Position numbers and translations under genes: made by a program. A stretch of DNA of 64,000 nt. It comes from Ignavibacteriota bacterium (GTDB lineage Bacteria > Bacteroidota > Ignavibacteria > Ignavibacteriales > Ignavibacteriaceae). The notes beneath the pieces were generated by a model that made no database searches, had not been told where the DNA came from, and saw only the letters and a list, made by a program, of their open reading frames with translations. Numbering within the stretch: the first letter of the stretch is position 1; each line of letters opens with the position of its first letter. Positions 38,943 to 48,943 of this stretch are shown here, one piece after another. The stretch covers positions 3,168,001 through 3,232,000 of the forward strand of contig CP053447.1 in assembly GCA_013285425.1 (NCBI GenBank), given 5' to 3'.

Positions 38943-40982
38943 TTATTCTATTTCGCTTTCTTCAACTTCAACTTCATAATTTTTAATTTCATTCATCCAT
39001 TCTTCAAGGGTTTTTCCTTCATATTTCCACATATTCACTCCCCAATAAGCACCTGAATGATTTCTGCGATTTTTTCTTGTTTCAATTTCACGAGTTAGTG
39101 GCGATAATCTCCAAACCTTATCTTCAAATTTCACTTCTTTATTTCCAATAACCTCTGCAACAATATTTATATCGTCAAAATACACGATCGTCTTGCCGAT
39201 TAAATCTAAACTTTCAAACGATAATCTATTACCGACACTTCTTTTTTCAGTTGAATAGTTATTGCTGGTTTTTAAGTTGTCGCCAATCGGCAAAATCTTG
39301 TCAATAAGAATGCCTACTAAATATTTCGCTCTGTTTTTAATTTGCTCCTCACCCCAATTTTGCTGGTCAATGATTTTGTTTTTGGCAATTTGCATTCCTG
39401 CATTATTTTCATAAATCTCTTTTTTGTCCCTGAAAGAAAGGTTGCTCAACTCTTGATTATGACGAATCAAAGTTAAGTTTCCGATATTATTCAAATAATT
39501 ATCGTGAATTTCTTGATAGTTTTCCCCAAGCTCATTTTTCCAAGTTTCATTCAAGGTTTGTGGCATTATATGTTCAATTTGCAAAAGTTTATCGTTCAAC
39601 GCAGGACGATTTCTTGTTAATTTCTCTTCAATCAAACTCTGCAAAAACTTACTACTTCTCAAATTGTAAAAATTTGATTCCGAACTTGATAAATAAGTTA
39701 AAATTTCATTGTCGTTCGGCAGTCTCAAAGCATATTGTTGATTTGATAGAATTTCTAACATTGTTGCCTCTTTATCTTCCGCGTCAATCAAATCATCAAA
39801 GTATTTTACAAGTAGTGGGGCATTCTTGTTTTCCGCTTGTGTAATTCTCAAAATTCTTCTCCGAGCAATGTAAATGAAAATCGCATCTAAAATTGCCAAA
39901 GTATCATTATCATTTAATTTTTGTTCGGTTCTTAAATGTAAAACACCCAAAATAAATGAATAAAATCCTGATGATTCAATGACTTTCAAATCTGCAATTT
40001 TCAAGTCAATTTTAGCATTTCCACTTGATTTATAACCCGCTAAAATTGCATATTCATTAGAATATTCCGATAATTTTTTAATCAGTTGTTCGTGATTGTC
40101 ATCTCCGAATAAGTCCTTAAAATCACGATAAAGTTCTTTATGGTTTGTATCGGTCGCTTTTTTATAGCTCGTAATATCAATCAACTGCATATAATCACGA
40201 ATAAAAGCAGAAACAGAAAAGGCGTTATTATCGCCTGATAAATTCTGTTCAATTTTTAGCCAAAAATTGTGATATAAATTATTTTGTTGAGCGGAAGATT
40301 TTCCAAGCAATAAATAGTTTCTCACCAAATCCGCAAGTGATAAGGGTTTTCCCAGCGAGTTCATACTCTCAAAAATTTCTTGGGGTTTTTCCCAATGATT
40401 TCTTTCTGGCTCTAACTGAATTGTTACAATATTAAAATTCACTAAACCTTTTTCAATCAATTCCCTTATGAAGTTCTGTTCTAATTTTTCTAATTTTGAT
40501 TTGAAAAATTTATAGTTCTTAAAAACATTTGACTTTTTATCACTTTCATCTAAGTGCTCGCCCAAAATGATATTCTTATATGCTTTCCAATCGGATTCAA
40601 CTTGTTTTAATTTGATTTTATATTCCACATCGCCAGTAACATTGTTATTTTTCAAATATTTTGAGTCAATAGTGTTTATTAATGAATCATCAGTAATACA
40701 GTCACGAGCAGCAATTAAAAACAACATTGTTGTCGTCAATCTTTGCTGACCGTCAACCAAAATGTATTTATCGGGTTGTCCTAAAATTGTGCTTTCCGCA
40801 TAGTAAATAACTGTGCCGAAGAAGTGTTGAGTGTTCCTGCTGTTCGCAACTTTCTCAATGTCTTTAAACAATATTTCGCACATTTCTTCTCCCCATTCAT
40901 AATTTCTCTGATATGGCGGAATAAAAAAAGTTACATCATTGTTTGATAGTAATTTTAAGATTTGATTGTCTAAACTTCTCAT
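38943..40982 (-). CDS. GmrSD-like DUF262-DUF1524 protein
   Basis: The protein has 679 residues. The N-terminal DUF262 (ParB/Srx-like NTPase) starts with FFIPPYQRNYEWGEEMCE and has the DGQQRLTT motif near residue 77. The C-terminal DUF1524 HNH-type nuclease has LQIEHIMPQTLNETW near residue 470 and LNNIGNLTLI. This is the fused GmrS-GmrD layout of type IV restriction enzymes that cut modified (for example glucosylated hydroxymethylcytosine) phage DNA. An extra 150-residue tail is not recognised. It is intact and the only gene of its unit (38889-41061). Confidence 0.9.
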   Translation of the reverse strand: MRSLDNQILKLLSNNDVTFFIPPYQRNYEWGEEMCEILFKDIEKVANSRNTQHFFGTVIYYAESTILGQPDKYILVDGQQRLTTTMLFLIAARDCITDDSLINTIDSKYLKNNNVTGDVEYKIKLKQVESDWKAYKNIILGEHLDESDKKSNVFKNYKFFKSKLEKLEQNFIRELIEKGLVNFNIVTIQLEPERNHWEKPQEIFESMNSLGKPLSLADLVRNYLLLGKSSAQQNNLYHNFWLKIEQNLSGDNNAFSVSAFIRDYMQLIDITSYKKATDTNHKELYRDFKDLFGDDNHEQLIKKLSEYSNEYAILAGYKSSGNAKIDLKIADLKVIESSGFYSFILGVLHLRTEQKLNDNDTLAILDAIFIYIARRRILRITQAENKNAPLLVKYFDDLIDAEDKEATMLEILSNQQYALRLPNDNEILTYLSSSESNFYNLRSSKFLQSLIEEKLTRNRPALNDKLLQIEHIMPQTLNETWKNELGENYQEIHDNYLNNIGNLTLIRHNQELSNLSFRDKKEIYENNAGMQIAKNKIIDQQNWGEEQIKNRAKYLVGILIDKILPIGDNLKTSNNYSTEKRSVGNRLSFESLDLIGKTIVYFDDINIVAEVIGNKEVKFEDKVWRLSPLTREIETRKNRRNHSGAYWGVNMWKYEGKTLEEWMNEIKNYEVEVEESEIE

Positions 40983-41057
40983 ATTGTCGCCTTTGTTAAT
41001 ATTGTTAGTAAAGTTGTCTTATTGTCTTGTTACGGTGTCGTCCCATAGGGTTGCCCA

Positions 41058-41184
41058 TAACGGTTCTCGGCTTGGCGATGTGGCGGATTTTTAGCACTAA
41101 AGTTCAACCGAAGAACTACTTTTCAAATATAGTAAAAACTTTCAAACGAAGCATTTCACCCGCCATTACGCTAAACCGATGTTA
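41058..41184. repeat. attC-like site
   Basis: TAACGGTTCTCGGCTTGGCG...GGCGGATTTTTAGCAC at the left and CCCGCCATTACGCTAAACCG-ATGTTA at the right pair imperfectly over 127 bp. It shares the GTGGCGGATTTTTAGCAC word with 44298-44424, a second sequence subtype of the site. Confidence 0.7.
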
Positions 41185-41196
41185 GCTAATGTTTAT

Positions 41197-42432
41197 TCAT
41201 CTCCTGTAAAAAAATAATATTTCTCCATTATCATTCATAATCAGTCCAGGTATGCCATTATTTGGATGAAATGATATTGATGTCAAACTAGCATTGTCCA
41301 TTAGAAACTTGTTGGAATCAATTTGAATTAGCCTTGTGTTGTTAATTTTTAATTCATTGTCTTCGTGTGAGACCTCAATAGCCATTTCATTTCCATTTTG
41401 GGTAGTGAAATAACTACCAACATATGATTTAATTCTTTCTGAATGTTTGTATGTTTTCTTTAAATGTTTTTCTTTTACATATTTAATAACCTCATCTACA
41501 ATCAAGTCCACATTAAAATCACCGCTATTTGAAAGAACAATTATTGCCAATCCGATTTCTGGTACAACTTTGTAATAGGAGCGAAATCCTAAATAGTAGC
41601 CTGAATGTTGCACTAATTGGGGCGCGAATTCAGATTTCAATAGCTTTTGTGTGTGTTGGTAATATTTAAATAAATCCTGTGTTGTTGAGAAAGCATTTCC
41701 TGATCCCCAGAAATTTCTAAAATTGAAATTTGGAATATAATAAACAATATTATTGCGAGAATAGAATCCAGCAGTATGACCTTTTTCTGGAGAATAATCT
41801 TTAAATAAACCTGTGTTTAACATTTGATAGGGTTGGAAAATTGTTTCATTTAAGTAAACATCCAAAGGTTTATTCGTCAATCTTTCAATTATATAAGCAA
41901 GAATTAAGTAGTTAGAATTTGAATATAATATTTGACTGCCTGGTTCAAACTCTAATTGCTGAAATAAATTAATTTGTTTAAACAAATCGGTTAATGAAAT
42001 TGAATCCTGTAATTCGCTTGGATTATTAAAACGTGAAATACGGTTATGTATGTCAGGAATACCTGACTTGTGATACAGTAAATCTGATATTGTTATTCTA
42101 CTCGAAAAACTAAAAAAGTCACAATATCGGGATATGGTATCATTTAGTGATAATTTTTGACTTTCAACCAGATGTAATATGGATTGTTTAATAAAAAGTT
42201 TTGTAATGGATGCTATTGGAAATACTGTAATGGGAGTGTTTTTAATTTTCTTTTTTTTATCGGAATATCCATAAGCATTGTTCATAATTATGCTGTCTTT
42301 AATGGCTATTAGAACAGTCCCTGAAAAATTATTATCTATGGCAATTTTCTCAATTCTTTTATCCAAATCTGTTATTTGACAAGACGAGAAAATAAATGCC
42401 ATTAAAGTTAAAAGTATTGTTTTCATTTGCAT
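41197..42432 (-). CDS. Serine hydrolase lipoprotein, class C beta-lactamase/DD-peptidase fold
   Basis: The ATG at 42432 (MQMKTILLTLMAFIFSSC) gives a lipoprotein signal with lipobox FSSC. The upstream MLKLPAFGNTQN frame is read from the attC-like site and was rejected. The S-x-x-K motif is ASITKLFI, and the Y-x-N motif is YSNSNYLIL. C-terminal LAIIVLSNSGD and a separate domain of about 90 residues follow. Probably a periplasmic peptidase or esterase; antibiotic hydrolysis is not implied. It is a single-gene cassette. Confidence 0.8.
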   Translation of the reverse strand: MQMKTILLTLMAFIFSSCQITDLDKRIEKIAIDNNFSGTVLIAIKDSIIMNNAYGYSDKKKKIKNTPITVFPIASITKLFIKQSILHLVESQKLSLNDTISRYCDFFSFSSRITISDLLYHKSGIPDIHNRISRFNNPSELQDSISLTDLFKQINLFQQLEFEPGSQILYSNSNYLILAYIIERLTNKPLDVYLNETIFQPYQMLNTGLFKDYSPEKGHTAGFYSRNNIVYYIPNFNFRNFWGSGNAFSTTQDLFKYYQHTQKLLKSEFAPQLVQHSGYYLGFRSYYKVVPEIGLAIIVLSNSGDFNVDLIVDEVIKYVKEKHLKKTYKHSERIKSYVGSYFTTQNGNEMAIEVSHEDNELKINNTRLIQIDSNKFLMDNASLTSISFHPNNGIPGLIMNDNGEILFFYRR

Positions 42433-42443
42433 TAAATAGCTGC

Positions 42444-42575
42444 TAACGTTTTGGGTATTGCCGAAGGCGGGGAGTTTTAGCACAAAAGTTCAATCGAAGA
42501 TCCGCCGCGGCGGATGAACCTTGTACAAATGCCCAACTGAAGCTGCTCAGCCCCGCTTTTAGCAATACCTTGTTA
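42444..42575. repeat. attC-like site
   Basis: A 132-bp site nearly identical to 3095-3226, including the loop palindrome ATCCGCCGCGGCGGAT. Arms are GGTATTGCC-GAAGGCGGGG and CCCCGC-TTTTAGCAATACC. Two almost identical sites 39 kb apart in one array suggest recent spread or recombination. Confidence 0.75.
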
Positions 42576-42598
42576 GTGGTTCGGGTTTATATTCCCCA

Positions 42599-43705
42599 TT
42601 ATTGTTTAACAAATTCAACTCTCCTATTGTTTGCTTTTCCTTCAGCAGTATTATTATTGTCGATAGGTCTGGATTCTCCTTCTCCATCTGTTATCAATCT
42701 AGAAGAATCTATGTCAAAGTTTTTTACTAAAAATGACTTTACAGCTTCAGCACGTTTTTTAGACAGAATAAGGTTGTCAGCATCGCTTCCGTCACTATCA
42801 GTATGTCCGATAATTTTCACTGTACCTTGTGTTGATTTTATGGCATTTGCGGCTTGATTTAATGCAGGCCAAGACTCTGGCTTAATAACCGCAGAATTGA
42901 CATTAAAATAGATAGCATTAGTTACAAATTTACTCTCATTGTCAATCTTAACTTCATTAGACTCAAGCTCTGCGATTTTAAAATTTGTAAAATACAATCC
43001 ATCTCCCCACATATTGGTAGCTAACATTAAGGTATAATTTGTTCTTTGTGGTAAACCATTTGGCAAATCAATAAATTTCTTCTCACCAATATAAACTTTA
43101 ATATGAGTACCCAATCTTGAAATTGATACTCTGTGTATTTTCCCCTTCTTCCATCCATTTTTGATGTCTTTCCGATCTAATACTCGCTCTCCATCAATGT
43201 TTTCTTTTGTTGCCTGACAGTACAGAAGTTCTAAGGATGGATGTATGTCTATTTGAATTTGTGGATTATCATCAAAAGCGGTGCTATATTCATCTTTTAT
43301 TACTTTGTTTCCTACGATAGAAATGATTAAACCGCTTTCCATTTCGCTCATTTTATCTGCGTCAGCCCACATATCAAATTCAATAGTAAACTTTTCCGGC
43401 AGTACCTTTAAACTTGTTGGGTAAAAAATTCCTCTTCTAGGTGTTTTCAACCATTTGCTATTATCGTTATGGATATTTTTTATTCCAGGTGCTTCCACTT
43501 CATCAGATTGGTCGAATTCTATAATCTTCCACTTATTCAAATTAGAAGAAAAATCGTCATAAAAAATGGTCTTTGTACCTGCTATAAAGTCAAAATTGCT
43601 GTACGCTTTATTATCAGCATCATTTATGTCGTCAATTTGCGCATTTGCCACTTTGCAAACAGCAAATAAGCTTACTATTAGAAATGTAATTTTTAATTTG
43701 TTCAT
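42599..43705 (-). CDS. OmpA-family outer-membrane/cell-wall protein
   Basis: The protein has 368 residues with signal peptide KLKITFLIVSLFAVCKVANAQ. The middle part (about 45-245) looks like a concanavalin/laminin-G-type beta sandwich (FYDDFSSNLNKWKI, FTIEFDMWADADK). The C-terminal OmpA domain has AIYFNVNSAVIKPES, VKIIGHTDSDGSDADNLILSKKRAEAVKSFL and ANNRRVEFVKQ, which bind peptidoglycan. The cassette starts GTTAGTGGT (42572) and ends ACCGCTAAC (about 43759). Confidence 0.85.
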   Translation of the reverse strand: MNKLKITFLIVSLFAVCKVANAQIDDINDADNKAYSNFDFIAGTKTIFYDDFSSNLNKWKIIEFDQSDEVEAPGIKNIHNDNSKWLKTPRRGIFYPTSLKVLPEKFTIEFDMWADADKMSEMESGLIISIVGNKVIKDEYSTAFDDNPQIQIDIHPSLELLYCQATKENIDGERVLDRKDIKNGWKKGKIHRVSISRLGTHIKVYIGEKKFIDLPNGLPQRTNYTLMLATNMWGDGLYFTNFKIAELESNEVKIDNESKFVTNAIYFNVNSAVIKPESWPALNQAANAIKSTQGTVKIIGHTDSDGSDADNLILSKKRAEAVKSFLVKNFDIDSSRLITDGEGESRPIDNNNTAEGKANNRRVEFVKQ

Positions 43706-43761
43706 TTTAAATTGTCTTTCTTTAAATTAGTTAATGAAAAGTTTATGTCATAGCCTGACCG

Positions 43762-44262
43762 CTAACAACTGTATAACCTCTGCGTCATTTGTCGCACAAA
43801 AGCATTTCGGCAAAATGATAAGTATTGGGTCGTATTTGGTGTGTTGTAAAATTCCAATTCTTTAACTGTTATCCGATATGCAATGTTGTCTTTTGATTTC
43901 CAAGCGTTCTGAAAGCTGTCAGCCAAAACTTTTTGTCGGTTAAGCACTTTCGTTATAAGTTGTTTTTGTTTTGCGTTGTCAAGTTTTTCCACTTCTTGTA
44001 TTCTGTTCTTATAAACGAAACCTTCTATTTGTCTGCCTTTCCAAGCAGTTACTTTTGCCCAATCTGAGTTGTTTACGAATTGAAAGTAGAAAAAGTCGTC
44101 TTTGTAAAGTGTGTTAAAAACCTTAAAGTCCCTGCATTGCCTACTACGAACATAAATAAAACCGTCTGGGTCGTTAAACACAGCAAGTTTACTTTCCGCA
44201 AATAATGTCAATGAGCAGAGAAAAGTCAAAATGGTTAATATGTATTTTTTATATGTCGTCAT
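43762..44262 (-). CDS. Exported SH3-like protein
   Basis: The ATG at 44262 (MTTYKKYILTILTFLCSLTLFA) provides a signal peptide. LAVFNDPDGFIYVRSRQCRDFKVFNTLYKDDFFYFQF and WAKVTAWKGRQIEGFVYKNRI have the look of a bacterial SH3 domain. The stop TAG is made by the CTAAC boundary and no full attC-like repeat lies between this gene and the OmpA gene, so the 3' end may have been trimmed by loss of its site. Function unknown. Confidence 0.65.
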   Translation of the reverse strand: MTTYKKYILTILTFLCSLTLFAESKLAVFNDPDGFIYVRSRQCRDFKVFNTLYKDDFFYFQFVNNSDWAKVTAWKGRQIEGFVYKNRIQEVEKLDNAKQKQLITKVLNRQKVLADSFQNAWKSKDNIAYRITVKELEFYNTPNTTQYLSFCRNAFVRQMTQRLYSC

Positions 44263-44297
44263 TTGCTTGTCGTTGCGGTGTCTCCTGTGCTTGCCGC

Positions 44298-44424
44298 TAA
44301 CGTTTTGGCGCTTGGCGCAGTGGCGGATTTTTAGCACAGAAGTTTAATAGAAGAACCGAACTCGAACCTACCACAAAACTGTCATACGAAGCACTGAGCC
44401 CGCCATTACGCCAAACCGCTGTTA
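44298..44424. repeat. attC-like site
   Basis: TAACGTTTTGGCGCTTGGCGCAGTGGCGGATTTTTAGCAC at left (TTTTGGCG, GTGGCGG parts) and CCCGCCATTACGCCAAACCGC-TGTTA at right form the arms over 127 bp. It closes the 4.4-kb helicase cassette. Confidence 0.75.
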
Positions 44425-44479
44425 GTGGCTGCCCTTTTTCTGTCGTTGTCTTGTTTTTCATTTTTCTCAATGTCGTTAT

Positions 44480-45919
44480 TTATTCTATTACTTTTTTAAT
44501 TCTTGTTTGCTCTTTTTTGTCGTCTGTCGCAGGTTTAATTTCAAACACAACTTTTGTCCCAACTGCAATTTTTGAAATTGAATGAAAGTTCGGATTTACT
44601 GAAAAATAATGTTCTTTTCCGTTGCTTTTTAAGAAGCCAACTTTTCCACGTTCGTTGTCGTGCAAAAATTCTTACGATTTTCGCCTTCATTGCTGTTGCT
44701 TGTCGCTGTTTTTGATTTGTCAAATGTCTTTGTCTGCGATGCTTTGAAACTGTCCCAATATTTTTGAAGTTCATTTTTCAGTTTCTTAAAGTCCGTTTGC
44801 GGAATTTCTGAAAACGTAAACGTTCTTAATTCGTCAAATAGTTTTTGTGGCAATTTCCATTCTTCCGCTTGTCTGATGAGTTTTGATAGCGAAAAATGTT
44901 GAAATGACAATTCTAATTTGTCTTGCTGTCTTAGGATTTTGCCAAGCAAATACAACAAATCAATTTTAAATTCTAACGGTCCAAAATTATTTATTGCATC
45001 TGTCGCTTGTTTTAATGCAGATTCAATGTTGCCTTTTTCAAAATACAATTCGGCTAATTCTTTTTGAATAAACCATTCACGTTTCTTTTTGAGTATGGTT
45101 TGAAGCTCTTGAATTGTATCTTCTGTATTGCCAAGATTTCTTTTTGATAACGCAACTCGTCTTGAAAACCAAATATCGTTTGAGTAATGGAAGTTTTCAA
45201 TTTTTTCAAGTGCTTCTTTTGATAAATCAAAACATTCTTGCCATTCGCCTAACTTCGTTAGTGCTTTTGTTTTGTAAGCATACCAATTTTCAAAGTCGGA
45301 AGCCAATTCCATATCTTTTAATTGTCCTTTTCGTTCAACCTTTATAGTTGAATTTGCCTTTGATAGTTTTTCTCGGTCTATTTTGTTACAAAACTCATTT
45401 ACCAATTTCCAATTTGGTGCAGGTTTTTTCTTTTCCGATTTTAAAACAATCGTAAAAAGATTTGAAGAAAGTGTTTTTGTAAAATCGCTATTGAACGAAT
45501 TTAAATTGGAATTAAAGTTTCAACTTTTTCAAGTAATTCGCTTTTGTCAAAATCAAAATCTTCTACTTCGGTTTCTTCAGCTTCTCCGTCAAAAAATCGT
45601 CTTCGGTTGCCGAGTGTCCGTTGTTTTCATTTTCGGCTTTATACTTTGCCCAAAGCAACCAACCGTAAGCACTTAAAACACGTTCTTTTTGTTGTTCGTT
45701 TATTGCAATTCCGTAAATGCTCAAAAATTGAAAACCTGCATCTAAATGATTTGAATATCGCAAACAAGAAATCATATCAGAAACGATGTATTCATTGTTT
45801 CCGATTTGTTCTCTTGTAAAACTGCCTTTGTTTTCTCTGAAATAGGTAAGTGCTTCGGAAAATTTCTTTTCCTTTTTAAACGTGGCAATTTGCTGACTAA
45901 ATTCAAATAGAGTAGGCAT
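44480..45919 (-). pseudogene. TPR and cold-shock-like domain protein, frameshifted
   Basis: Four frame segments join into one protein of about 480 residues. MPTLFEFSQQIATFKKEKKF to 45590 is followed by a break in a T run, then EAEETEVEDFDFDKSELLEKV. A break near 45485 leads to NLNSFNSDFTKTLSSNLF and tetratricopeptide-like helices (ELAELYFEKGNIESALKQATDAI). A break in TTTTT near 44670 leads to RGKVGFLKSNGKEHYFSV, a cold-shock/S1-like beta barrel that would bind RNA or single-stranded DNA. The gene begins at the helicase stop. The breaks are mostly in homopolymers. Confidence 0.65.
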
Positions 45920-48801
45920 TAGTTTTCTTTCGTTTGATTGAATAAACTTTGAATTTCAGTCCAAAAATCAATAGAAGTGCAAGAAGTTGCAATTATTGAT
46001 GTAAAAAATCCGTCTCCGTCATAATACAAATCAGCAACAAGAGTTTCCGTTCCGTTGTTAAATTGAATTGTGTCTTTGTAAGGAACTTGTATAATGTAAC
46101 CAAAACCAATTTTCTTTGATTTTAGTTGTTGGTTTAATTGCTCGTATGTCGTTTTTCGCCAATTGCTTTGAATAAAAGTAAAATCGGAAATTTGGTTTTC
46201 CGATTTCAACAGATTTAAAAGTTCTTCGCCAAATTCCTTTTGGTGTTGATTTCATCAACGTAGGCATTTTAAATTGTCCTTTGTTATTGTAATAAATTGA
46301 AACGGTCGCCACTTCGCCCGAACTACCTTTGATTTCGTAAAGTTCTTGATAATTCGGGTGGTTGATTAGGTTTATTGATAAATTGTTTTGAGCAATTTTA
46401 TTTTCAACAAACTGAAACAACTGCAACAAAGAAGATTTGTTTTCAATGTCGGGGAATTTGAATTTTTCCGATGTTGTTTTATTGAAATTTGAAAGGTCAG
46501 CCATCGTATCCGCAACGTAAAACAATTCTTTTCCTTTGTCTATTTTTGGAACTGCTGGATTTATAGTCAATTTGAAAAACGGACTAATTGGCTCGTAGTT
46601 TATCAAAGAAACTTTTTGAGTTGCTCTGATTAAACCTGTGTAAATCCATTTGAAATAGTTTTCGTTTGTTTTTCCGCCTCCTGTTTCAACATTGAAATAA
46701 ATTTCATTCCATTTGTAAGACATTGATTTGTGAACGGTCAAAGCCCAACCAAAACGAAGTTGTGCGGAATTTTTGAATTTGTAATAATCTGAAGAAGGAA
46801 TATTTCGCAACTGTTTTTGAAGTGCTTTTTGCAATTTCGTAATTCCTTTTCTGTTTTTCGAGTCGTATTTTTCTAACAAACTTTTCAATTCATCATCTGC
46901 TTGATATTTACCACTTTTGAAATTTTGAATTTCTTTTTCCGCAAGTCTATTCAGGAAAATATTGAAAGAAATTATTTCTTCTTTTGAAATTTCGCCTTTG
47001 TCACTCAAACGGAAATTTTCAAAACTTAAAACGTTCGCTTGGTGATTAGTTCCATTCAAGTGCAATTTAATTTCTCTGAAATTCAAAATTACATCATCTT
47101 CTTTACCTTTTAATTTAATGCTTTCAGAAATGATGTTTTGAGAAACTTCTAAAGTGGTTGCAAATTGTCCGTTGTAAATTTTTGTTGGTTCAGCAAAAGG
47201 GTCGTGTTCATCTTCAACTCTAATGTTGTTCCCGAAAATAATCAAGTCGCCATTAGTTATGTCATTTCCGTTTTTCAGAATTGAATTTTTTATCCAATAA
47301 TTTACTTTTTGAGCATCTGCGTTTGAAAAACTTAAAATATGAGCGTCTGATTTTGTTTGTAGCGAATTTTCAATTTCTGTTTTTAAGTCATCTTTTGCTA
47401 ACTGCCTTATATTTTCGGAAAAATTGAAAGAAAGATTATTGAATGATTGCTGACGAATACAATTAACAGTTTTCAATGCTTCTGAAACGATGATTGATTT
47501 ATTTTCCTTATCAATCAGTTGAAATGCCTTGTTTTTAAAACCGTATTCTTGAAATAAGTATTCGGGATTTAATGAAGATTCTTCTTTCTTGCCCAATGAT
47601 AGTTGAAAACTATCGCCAATGAAAACAATTTTTCTTTTTGTGTTTTCTAAGTCGGCAAATTCTAAAAAGTCGTGTAATAATCTGCCCGAACCAAATCTTA
47701 AATCAACTGATTGATGATAATTGTCCGAAACCAAATGAGATTCATCAACTATAAAAATTGCTTCTTCGTCATCGTCTGATTGATAAAAGCGGAACAATTT
47801 CCAAATTCAGTATGTCCTCATTTTCTTCTTCGTTTTCTTTTTCATTTACGACTGTTGAATTGCCACCATAAATGTATGAGTAGATACTTTCAAATTCTAT
47901 GTTTGAACTTTTTAAAAAAGATTGTTTGAAATTCTGCTTGATGAAGCAAAAAGTTTTACTTCTTTGATTTGATTATTAAAAGCAACGTCTTGAATGAACG
48001 GAATTAACATGTTTTTCCGCTTAACGAAGTTCCTTGAAGTATGAAAATCTTTTCGTCTTCTGATTTAATGAAGTTTTCAATTTCATTAAGTGCCGATTTT
48101 TGGTCGGGATAAAGACTTTCAAAATCTAATTCGGTGTGATAAGAAGTAAAATCGTTTGCTTGGTCGTATTTTTCAGAAGTGTCAAAAAGGTCTGCTCTAA
48201 AAACTTCTTTTGAACAGGTCAAAAGATTCTTTTGTTAGCGTAACTTCTTTGTCTGAAATGTCAATAATATCTTTTATCGTTTCAAGATAATTGCTCTTAT
48301 CAAAAATGAAAAGTTCAATTCTTCATTTGTCGGAATTTTACCAACTAATTCAATAGATTTCGAAAACAAACGGCTCTAACAGTGTGGAAAGCATTAAACG
48401 AACTGCCGCGAAGCGGCAGTTTCGCTTGTATGTGTCTTTCTACCACTTTGATAAAGCGTTCTTTTTGTGTTTTCAGTTGAATGAACGGATTTATAGAACT
48501 TCCACCTTTTATTGGTTCTCCATTTTCGTTTGTCCAAACACCAAAGTCAAATTCAGATTTTGCATTTCTGGGTAATGTGATTTTACCGCCAAAGTTTTTG
48601 AAGTCAATTATACAAACTGCTTTCGGTGTAATGAGCAAAGCGTCAATTTGAAAGTCGGCTTTCCGCTTCACATTCAGAGTTAGCGATAAGTAAGCCGTCA
48701 AGCGAATACTTATCAAACATCTTTTTCAGATTGTCCGCAAACTCTCTGAAAAAAGTGTTTTCATAGTTCTTTGTCGCGGTTCCTTTTCTTATTTCTAACA
48801 T
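45919..48801 (-). pseudogene. NERD-nuclease/SF1-helicase fusion, multiply frameshifted
   Basis: It starts ATG 48801 (MLEIRKGTATKNYENTFFREF). A NERD domain follows: RLQIDALLITPKAVCIIDFKNFGG, restored by removing one T near 48660. Walker A is FILQGTSLSGKT (about 48010) and Walker B is AIFIVDESHLVSD. C-terminal helicase motifs are LTVHKSMSYKWNEI and YTGLIRATQKVSLI. At least seven breaks are seen (near 48660, 48355, 48305, 48215, 48005, 47800 and 46240). NERD-helicases are predicted DNA-processing enzymes, several in defence loci. Together with the TPR/cold-shock gene it fills one 4.4-kb unit. Confidence 0.75.
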
Positions 48802-48855
48802 TTATGTCGTCTGTGATGATTTTGGTTAATGTGCGGTCGTCCGTAGGGTTGCCAC

Positions 48856-48925
48856 TAACTTATTATTTCCTGCAATAATATAAATTATTATTTTAATAAG
48901 TAAATTTACTGCGGGAAAACCAATT
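48856..48925. other. attI-like site next to the recombinase gene
   Basis: TAAC-TTATTATTTCCTGC opens the block, followed by AATAATATAAATTATTATTT, TTAATAAGTAAATTTAC and TGCGGGAAAACC. CTTATTA/TAATAAG and CCTGCA/TGCGGG are inverted pairs that could bind recombinase monomers. Cassette 1 abuts it at GTTA (48859 on the minus strand). It is found again five times within the array. The attI role is inferred from position between the recombinase and the first cassette. Confidence 0.55.
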
Positions 48926-48943
48926 TATTTGGAGTTATGGCGT

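Noticed and set aside
41197..42432. Antibiotic-resistance beta-lactamase
   Set aside because: S-x-x-K and Y-x-N are shared by many esterases and DD-peptidases; nothing specific for beta-lactam hydrolysis is visible.
46058..47797. The 579-residue frame as a complete helicase gene
   Set aside because: It lacks the Walker A motif and NERD domain, which lie upstream in other frames, and its C-terminus is out of frame.
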